DNA of 56,712 bases from Deltaproteobacteria bacterium (GTDB taxonomy: Bacteria; Desulfobacterota; Desulfarculia; Adiutricales; Adiutricaceae), in assembly GCA_031273455.1 (NCBI GenBank), contig JAISRZ010000125.1, forward strand, positions 1 through 56,712, written 5' to 3'. This document shows, piece by piece, positions 51,320 to 56,712 of the stretch. A model generated the notes under the pieces. That model had not been told where the DNA came from and did no database searches. It worked only from the letters and a program-made list of their open reading frames with translations. A program made the translations under genes and the position numbers. The first letter of the stretch is position 1. Every line of letters starts with the position of its first letter.

Positions 51320-51637
51320 TATAGAAACACTCCTTGTTGTAGGAAAAAGACAAGTAAATAACTGGATAATTAGCTAAGCCCCCCTAGGCCATCGGCTGGA
51401 GCGAGGGGTTAGGGCTATGACTAGGTCTAGGGCTAGGTCTAGGTCTAGGTCTAGGACTAGAAGCCAAGCCCCGGCCTTTAGCCCAATTACTATACTTAAT
51501 CCTTAAAGTATAGTCAAGGCGTATCTCTATTTTAAGATAAACTTAAGATTATTCAGTCTAAAAAGATTTAAAAAAGACTTAAAAAAACAAAATAAAGATA
51601 TTTAAAAGCTAAATAATATTAACCAGAAGGTCGGTTT
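51320..51637. other. Spacer upstream of trxA with a hexamer repeat
   Basis: 318 bases. A 6-base tandem repeat lies at 51421-51462. The 51485-51625 part is AT-rich. The trxA promoter is expected here on the minus strand, but I could not pick one convincingly. No gene is seen. Confidence 0.45.
51421..51462. repeat. Hexanucleotide tandem repeat (CTAGGT), seven units
   Basis: Seven consecutive 6-base units: CTAGGT, CTAGGG, CTAGGT three times, CTAGGA and CTAGAA. It is a simple-sequence repeat whose length might vary between strains. It lies about 100 bases above the trxA start, so it could affect promoter spacing. Confidence 0.9.
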
Positions 51638-52429
51638 CTAACTAACCTTCTTGATTCCCAAAGGGGCCACAATGGTCGGGTTATCCCCACAGACCGGGCA
51701 ATCGGGCCGATGGCGGTACTTAACCTTCCGAAAGTCCATGGTTAAACCATCGTAGGTCAATAATTGGCCAGTCAATAAAGAGCCCGCCCCGGTCAGAAAT
51801 TTAATGGCCTCTAAAGCCTCCAAGCTCCCCACCACCCCGGCTATAGCCCCGAGGATACCGGATTGGCCGCAAGTCGGGAGGCTATCCACAGGCGGCGGCT
51901 CGGTGAGTAAACAACGGACGCAAGGGCCTTGGCCGGGCAGATAGCTGGTTATCTGCCCTTGAAAGCGAATGACCCCAGCGTGGCAAAAGGGTTTTTGAGC
52001 TATAACGCAAGCGTCGTTAATTAAAAACTTAGCCGCGAAGTTATCCGTCCCATCAATGATAAAATCAAAGTCTTTGATCAGATCCAGGATATTGGCCGCG
52101 GTCACCTCGAACTTAAAGGTTTTGACGTCCAGCTCCGGGTTTAAGGCCAAAACGGAGTTCCGGCCTGACTCGGTTTTGGGGCTCCCCAAATCCCGAGTGG
52201 AGTGGATAATCTGCCTTTGTAAGTTCGTTAAATCCACGGTCTGGCTATCGACAAGACCAATGGTCCCCACGCCCGCGGCCGCCAAATAAAGGGCCGCGGG
52301 CGAGCCTAATCCCCCAACGCCGATAACAAGAACCGAGCCTTTAAGAAGCTTTTTCTGGCCTTTAACCCCGATCTCCTCGATCAAGACATTCCGACTGTAA
52401 CGCTCCAGCTGACCCCCAATCAGTGTCAT
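51638..52429 (-). CDS. ThiF/MoeB/HesA-family adenylyltransferase
   Basis: A 263-residue E1-like enzyme that adenylates the C-terminus of a sulfur-carrier protein (ThiS or MoaD type). The nucleotide site is VIGVGGLGSPAALYLAAAG, followed by DLTNLQRQIIHS with the Arg finger, DGTDNFAAKFLIND, and a zinc site from two CxxC pairs (CVRC and CPVC). It lacks a rhodanese tail. The carrier gene is not visible here. It is the third gene of a minus-strand trio after a siroheme reductase-like gene and a TusA-like gene, pointing to sulfur transfer. Whether its partner serves thiamine, molybdopterin or cysteine synthesis is unclear. Confidence 0.9.
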   Translation of the reverse strand: MTLIGGQLERYSRNVLIEEIGVKGQKKLLKGSVLVIGVGGLGSPAALYLAAAGVGTIGLVDSQTVDLTNLQRQIIHSTRDLGSPKTESGRNSVLALNPELDVKTFKFEVTAANILDLIKDFDFIIDGTDNFAAKFLINDACVIAQKPFCHAGVIRFQGQITSYLPGQGPCVRCLLTEPPPVDSLPTCGQSGILGAIAGVVGSLEALEAIKFLTGAGSLLTGQLLTYDGLTMDFRKVKYRHRPDCPVCGDNPTIVAPLGIKKVS

Positions 52430-52472
52430 AGCGCCCCACCTCTAGGTAAGGAAAAAGGCTTCCTTTATGATT

Positions 52473-52724
52473 TTATGACCCTTTCCGCGCCAAAAGACGG
52501 TAAGTGCCGTCTTTATTGTCTATAAGTTTTAAAACTTTGTGCCCTTCGTCTTTTAAACTGCGCGGGACGTTTTCCAAGGGTTCGCCTTGGTTTAAATGGA
52601 TGGCCAACACCTCCCCCACGGCCAGATCGTCCAAAGCCACCTTGGCTTTGACAAAGGTCATGGGGCAGACCACGTCCCGGATGTCCACTTCCGCCGCGAT
52701 CGGCGGCTCAACTTCTGGTGGCAA
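52473..52724 (-). CDS. TusA/SirA-like sulfur-carrier protein
   Basis: An 83-residue TusA-family protein with the catalytic Cys20 in DVVCPMTFVKAKVAL and the usual beta-alpha-beta pattern (VLAIHLNQGEPLENVPRSLKDEGH). The motif reads CPM rather than CPxP. It should carry a persulfide sulfur. The start is a TTG with GGAGG 6 bases upstream, overlapping the end of the sulfite-reductase-like gene by 17 bases, so the two are co-translated. It shuttles sulfur, possibly between the reductase and the ThiF/MoeB-like enzyme encoded next; that link is inference. Confidence 0.87.
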   Translation of the reverse strand: MPPEVEPPIAAEVDIRDVVCPMTFVKAKVALDDLAVGEVLAIHLNQGEPLENVPRSLKDEGHKVLKLIDNKDGTYRLLARKGS

Positions 52725-53574
52725 TTTTGGCCTCCACTAGGCGGGTCAAAGGCTCCCAGCCGATCCGATCGATGGTTCCCCGAAACCTTTCCCCTGGTTT
52801 ACCGTGGGCCTCAAAAAAATCCAAGGCCGCGTCCGAGGCTTTTAAGACCGATTCTTGGTCCTCGGTGATGGGGACTAAGGTTTTGCCTTGGGCGATGCGG
52901 TTCCCAAAAGAGCCGCCAAAGGACAGTAAGTAACCCGAACTCCCCTTCCAAGCGTCCGTGGGGCAAGACTTAACGCACCGACCGCAGTGGTTGCATTTTT
53001 TCTCGCTTAAGATGACCTTGGATTTTAAGACCCTAATGGCCCCAACCCGGCAAACCTTGGCGCAAAGGCCGCAAAAGGAGCAATCCTCGGCGGTCCAAGA
53101 AACCAGGTACCCGCCCTTCACCCCAAAATCGTTTTCCTCGGCCTTAAGGCAGTTATTAAGGCAACCCGTGACCCCAAACTTAAACTTGTGCGGCAAAGAC
53201 CGGCCAAAGTACCGGTTGGATATCTCCAAGGCCAAAGCCAACGTGTCCACGCAACCGCTCGGGCAAACTTCCGAGCCTTGGCAAGCGGTAACCGTCCGCA
53301 CCCGAGCCCCGCAAACCCCAGTCTCCACGCCCCCAGCGGCCAAAAAAGACTTAATATTCTCCACGTCCTTTAAGCGGACAAAAGGAATCTCCAACCCCTG
53401 GCGAGACGTTAGATGGACGTGGCCCGACCCAAAGGTCTTGGCGGCCTCGGTGATAGTCGAAAGCTGATCCGCGGTTAGGTTCCCGCCCACCACTTTCAGC
53501 CTTAAAGAAAAACAGTCTTTTTGTTTTTGGCGCATGAAGCCGCCATTTTTGAGGGCCTTATAATCAACAGCCAC
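52708..53574 (-). CDS. Small siroheme nitrite/sulfite-reductase-like protein with ferredoxin insert
   Basis: A 288-residue protein. An N-terminal ferredoxin-like half-domain (about 20-80, with HVHLTSRQGLEIP) precedes the coupled siroheme/4Fe-4S site: Cys98 and Cys104 in TACQGSEVC, Cys138 and Cys142 in GCLNNC. A two-[4Fe-4S] ferredoxin (Cys165-175 and Cys194-204) is inserted before the C-terminal lobe. This is the layout of AsrC-like and assimilatory-type anaerobic sulfite reductases. The start is a GTG with GGGGAGGA upstream. It leads a trio with TusA-like and ThiF/MoeB-like genes, so sulfite reduction feeding sulfur transfer is plausible; nitrite cannot be excluded. Confidence 0.9.
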   Translation of the reverse strand: MAVDYKALKNGGFMRQKQKDCFSLRLKVVGGNLTADQLSTITEAAKTFGSGHVHLTSRQGLEIPFVRLKDVENIKSFLAAGGVETGVCGARVRTVTACQGSEVCPSGCVDTLALALEISNRYFGRSLPHKFKFGVTGCLNNCLKAEENDFGVKGGYLVSWTAEDCSFCGLCAKVCRVGAIRVLKSKVILSEKKCNHCGRCVKSCPTDAWKGSSGYLLSFGGSFGNRIAQGKTLVPITEDQESVLKASDAALDFFEAHGKPGERFRGTIDRIGWEPLTRLVEAKIATRS

Positions 53575-54112
53575 CAGTCAATCCTCCCCAGCTAAACCCT
53601 TTTTAAGGGATTCACCGTTATTGACTTGGCCCGTAAAAATCATCCAATAATATTAAGTGACTATTAAAAGAAGGCCAAATCAATAAATAAGCGCAATTTG
53701 TAACTTTAAAACAAAAAAGATGGTAAAATTCACCCCAGAAGCTCCAGAGACCCCCTAAGGCTGTAAGCCACCTCTTTTAAAGAACAACCCCAAAACGCCA
53801 AAGCCACTGCGGGTTTGCGCTCATGGCTAACGATTATTTTTGGGACATTTTAACAAGGTTTGACGGCAAAAAACAGGCTTTCCCCTAAAAAAATAAAGCT
53901 ATTTTTCTTAACCTCGTTTAGACCATCTTTAAAAAAAATTAAGGCCTGATTTTATCCAGCTGGTTTTAGCCACATGGTTTTATTCAGGCCTTAGATAATG
54001 TTTAAAAAATAACTTACAAAGTTATTAGTTATATATGATTTTATGATTGGCTAACTAATTAACTTTAAACCCTAAAAAAATAATAGCTAAAGACCGGAGG
54101 GCTTTAGTTTTT
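53575..54112. other. Spacer with an inverted repeat
   Basis: 538 bases hold the promoter region of the sulfur trio and the terminator of the amidohydrolase gene. A 10-bp perfect inverted repeat (TAAGGCCTGA at 53940-53949, TCAGGCCTTA at 53984-53993) with a 34-base gap lies in the middle. No gene is seen. Confidence 0.5.
54071..54111 (-). terminator. Intrinsic terminator of the deacetylase-family gene
   Basis: On the minus strand, CTAAAG and CTTTAG pair around CCCTCCGGT just after the gene's stop, and a T-rich run (TATTATTTTTTT) follows. This is a typical minus-strand terminator, if with a short stem. Confidence 0.65.
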
Positions 54113-55408
54113 TTATTTAGCTTTTTCCAAAGCCGCGGCCTTTTCCTCGGCCAAAGCCCGACACTTGGGGCAAGCGTTGGCGGGTAACCTCAGGAAAGTT
54201 CTTAAAGGGCTAACCTCGCTGGCCGTTTCCACCACTAATAACCCAGGGCAATCCGGGCACTCTTTTAAAGACTCCCTACGCCTTTCGTTAATAAAGGTTG
54301 GCCAATCCCTTGAGGAGTCTTGGGTAACCGCGTGGGTGTCGTAAAAGACCCGCTTTTCCCTTAGCCACCAGCCCTCTCGTAAAACCGAGCCACTGTGGTT
54401 GGGGGCTGGTTTAACCCGGGTCTTATGGATGATGTCGGCCATTTTCTGGACGTAATCCAAAGTGTCGGCCCGGGTGGCCGGGGGGCCGCCCGCTGGCATG
54501 GGCTCCTTTACCTCGGTCCAATCCAGACCAGCCATGGACATGATGATGGCCAAGTTGGTGTAGGGCAAAGCCCCTTGGATGGCGTAACCGCCTTCCAAAA
54601 CGGCGATGTCCGGGTTAATCATCTCGCTCATCCGGGCGTAGCCTTGGGCGGTTAACTTCATGTTGGTGATGGGGTCGGTGAAGTGGTTGTCTTGACCGGC
54701 GGAGTTAATGATAAGCTCCGGCTTCCATTCTTTTAAGATCGGCTGGACAATAAGCTCCACGGCCTTATGGAACCCAGCGTCGCCCGTGGCCGGGGGCAAG
54801 GGGATGTTGATGGTCGCCCCCCAAGCTTGGGGCCCGCCCAACTCGTCATAGGAGCCAGTCCCGGGGTATAAGGTCCGCCCATCTTGGTGGATACTGATAA
54901 AAAGCGTGTCTGGATCGTGCCAGTAAATGTCTTGGGTGCCGTCCCCATGGTGGCAGTCCGTGTCGACAATGGCGATCTTCCGGTAGCCAAACTCGCTCCT
55001 TAACCGCTCAATCATGATGGCTTCATTATTGATATTGCAAAAACCCCGGCCCCCGTGGACCACTAGGCCAGCGTGATGGCCCGGAGGTCTCACCAAGGCG
55101 AAGGCTTTTTTAGCTTGACCCGTGGCCACCAAACGACCCGCGGTGATGGCCCCGCCGCAACTAATTAAGTGCGGGGCCGCGGCCACCCGCTTTAAGGGCA
55201 AAGGGACCAGATGGGTCCGATAGATATCAGCCGCCTCAGCCACTAGGGGTCGGTACTCCCGAATGCCTGGGCGATCAAAGATACCCTCTTCCCGTAGCTG
55301 ATCGTGAGTGTATAATAGACGCTCTTCCCGCTCGGGATGAGAGGCCGAAATGGCCCAGTCATAGGCTGGGAAAAAAATAAGACCCAGGCGGGCCTGGTCA
55401 ATGGTCAA
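54113..55408 (-). CDS. Histone-deacetylase-family amidohydrolase with C-terminal zinc ribbon-like tail
   Basis: A 431-residue zinc amidohydrolase of the arginase/deacetylase superfamily. Key elements: RPPGHHA (tandem His), VDTDCHHGDGTQ (zinc ligands Asp and His), SAGQDNHFTDP (third ligand Asp) and EGGY (transition-state side). It resembles class II deacetylases, acetoin-utilisation AcuC and acetylpolyamine amidohydrolases, so it removes an acyl group from an amine; the substrate is open. Residues about 380-420 add two CxxC pairs (CPDC, CPKC), probably a zinc knuckle. The start is a TTG with GAGGAG upstream. It stands alone, with a terminator downstream. Confidence 0.9.
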   Translation of the reverse strand: MTIDQARLGLIFFPAYDWAISASHPEREERLLYTHDQLREEGIFDRPGIREYRPLVAEAADIYRTHLVPLPLKRVAAAPHLISCGGAITAGRLVATGQAKKAFALVRPPGHHAGLVVHGGRGFCNINNEAIMIERLRSEFGYRKIAIVDTDCHHGDGTQDIYWHDPDTLFISIHQDGRTLYPGTGSYDELGGPQAWGATINIPLPPATGDAGFHKAVELIVQPILKEWKPELIINSAGQDNHFTDPITNMKLTAQGYARMSEMINPDIAVLEGGYAIQGALPYTNLAIIMSMAGLDWTEVKEPMPAGGPPATRADTLDYVQKMADIIHKTRVKPAPNHSGSVLREGWWLREKRVFYDTHAVTQDSSRDWPTFINERRRESLKECPDCPGLLVVETASEVSPLRTFLRLPANACPKCRALAEEKAAALEKAK

Positions 55409-56712
55409 GGTTGGCTCCTCACGGCCTTATGACAGGCTCCTATGGCCGGAACCCGCCTTAAGCCCTTTTAAGCGCGAAGATCGCCCGGAGGCCTAATTAT
55501 AAGTTGGTTCTATTCTAGCCCGAACCGTTAAAAAATCAACCGCCTAATAAATGAGGTTATCGCTGGACGAAACCGTTTCCGTGAGGGCCGCGGTGGCGGT
55601 CAGGAGTTGGGGGGCTGGGACGCTGACGATGGATGTATTTAGGTCAATCCAGCGTTTTAAGACAATTTTTATAAAATAGATTTTAAATTATGAGATAATT
55701 TTTATTTAGCCAACGCTATAAATCTATTATTTAGTATATAAAATTAATACGTATATATTAAAGAAAAATATATGTTAACAAACTAATATTATATTCTTTA
55801 AAGCTCTTTAAAGCTTAATAAACAATTTTTAGACCTATTTTTTCATACCTTATACCTTGAAACCCTTGACCGGGGCGCGCTTTAAAGCGACCCTCACCTT
55901 AAGCGGCGATACTAATTTTGGCTTCATCCTTAATCCTGTTGGAAAGGTCGGATAAATTAGCGGATAGGAGTTTTGTCCAAAAAAAGATAGCTTGTTTTGT
56001 CCTTGATTGGCTAATCAGGCTTTAAAGGCGCGGAAAGCTATTTTATGAGGAAGATTAATAGGGAAAAAATGGACTAAGCTGGGGCTGGGATCGGGGACGG
56101 GCGCGCTAACGCGCGCCTGGATGGTGGCGCCTCCCCCAGAAAAGATCTTGTAGATCATGGACAAAATGTTATCAGCTTTTGGACATATCTGGCCGCCACT
56201 GAAAGATAGTCCAAAGGTAAAGCTATCGCCAATCTTAAACTAATTTTTTCTTTGGAGTGGAAAAGAGTTTTTTTGGGGGGGGTTGGGGGTCTCACCCCAA
56301 AATTATCGTGCGCTCATCAAAAATTATATTTTTTTGATTTTCTTATATTTTAAGAAAGAATTTTCACTAGTTTTTGATAGATTATCACTCATCGAATTAA
56401 ATCATACGTTCAATGACAAATTATTAGCGCGCTTAAAGATGTTTACTATCGCCCTTTTAGTTACCGCCAATTTTGGATGTTTCCTAATGTTCCACCAATC
56501 TTAGGCCGTTTTTTTGAGGGTAAAATCCGTTCCTGGCGCCTCAATCTTGTATCCAACACGTTTTTTGGAGATCTGAGAGCCATTTGTTGGTTGATTATGG
56601 CGGAAAAGGCTGGGCCAAAAAACAGGGTGACCACAAGAAAATCACCCAATGATGATTCTGATGATCGTACTGATGATCGTAATCGCCAAACCAACTAAAA
56701 AAGTGATTAACA
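55409..56712. other. 1.3 kb without a supported gene
   Basis: The left part holds the amidohydrolase promoter region; 55660-55850 is very AT-rich. A GC hairpin (GGCGCGC, TAAC, GCGCGCC) is at 56100-56117. A T7-G8-TT-G5 tract is at 56268-56289. TGATGATCGTA is repeated near 56658-56685. Two weak plus-strand frames (56283-56504, 56477-56698) lack start signals and recognisable products. Confidence 0.45.
56268..56289. repeat. Homopolymer tract T7-G8-TT-G5
   Basis: Seven T, eight G, two T and five G residues in a row. Such poly-G tracts are prone to slippage and can cause phase variation when in or near a gene. No supported gene overlaps it here, so relevance is uncertain. Confidence 0.8.

Noticed and set aside
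56283-56698. Two plus-strand frames (73 residues each) near the right end
   Set aside because: No ribosome-binding site, no family resemblance, and the second ends in a simple repeat-encoded Asp/Arg tail.

Overview
The window looks like a piece of chromosome from an anaerobic bacterium with a Gram-negative envelope. A BamD lipoprotein implies an outer membrane. The metabolism is oxygen-sensitive: a glycyl-radical enzyme with its activase, a Ni-CO-dehydrogenase homologue, a siroheme sulfite-reductase-like protein, an EFR1-type flavodoxin/ferredoxin protein and a TAXI-TRAP transporter. This mix fits a sulfidogenic Desulfobacterota (deltaproteobacterial) lineage, possibly gut-associated. That placement is inference; there is no rRNA or marker gene here to settle it. 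Core genes are moderately GC-rich, while spacers and one islet at about 40.4-44.5 kb are strongly AT-rich.

Region by region. 1-2567 (-): the N-terminal 855 codons of a very large glycine-rich exported protein that runs off the window. Far upstream lies a promoter preceded by phased A-tracts. 4-9 kb: a BASS/ACR3-like transporter, then a solute-binding protein with a hybrid histidine kinase. 9.7-14 kb (-): a tight five-gene unit (TPR protein, methyltransferase, degenerate NadA-like Fe-S protein, class V aminotransferase, DUF3343 carrier); its function is unknown to me. 14.6-22.5 kb: a five-gene NitT/TauT-type ABC importer (+) converging on an activase and a glycyl-radical enzyme (-). The enzyme matches isethionate sulfite-lyase (IslA/IseG) at every active-site position I can recall. 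Both transcription units carry an intrinsic terminator between promoter region and ribosome-binding site, which suggests shared attenuation. 23.6 kb: tRNA-Gly(CCC). 24.3-28.9 kb: a CooS homologue lacking conserved C-cluster and proton-relay residues, followed by a second NitT-type ABC importer. 28.9-31.8 kb: a truncated IS110 transposase and an apparently complete IS1634/IS4-type transposase.

32.4-40.4 kb: an Ala/Pro-rich lipoprotein, gph-coaE-rarA housekeeping genes, an unknown protein with a DUF559-like tail, and a TAXI-TRAP transporter. 40.4-44.5 kb: AT-rich islet with small hypothetical genes. 44.8 kb: a small protein made of six 17-residue Trp-rich repeats. 45.5-55.4 kb: an EFR1 protein, glgB, a CNNM/CorC-like protein, trxA-bamD, a sulfur-handling trio (siroheme reductase, TusA-like, ThiF/MoeB-like), and a histone-deacetylase-family amidohydrolase. 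The last 1.3 kb holds no gene I can support.

A plausible metabolic thread, by inference: the first ABC system imports a sulfonate, IslA cleaves isethionate to acetaldehyde and sulfite, and sulfite or sulfide then enters sulfur metabolism. The genes most worth study are the NadA-like cluster, the CooS variant, the ABC ATPase pair whose defects fall in one composite nucleotide site, and the twin leader terminators.
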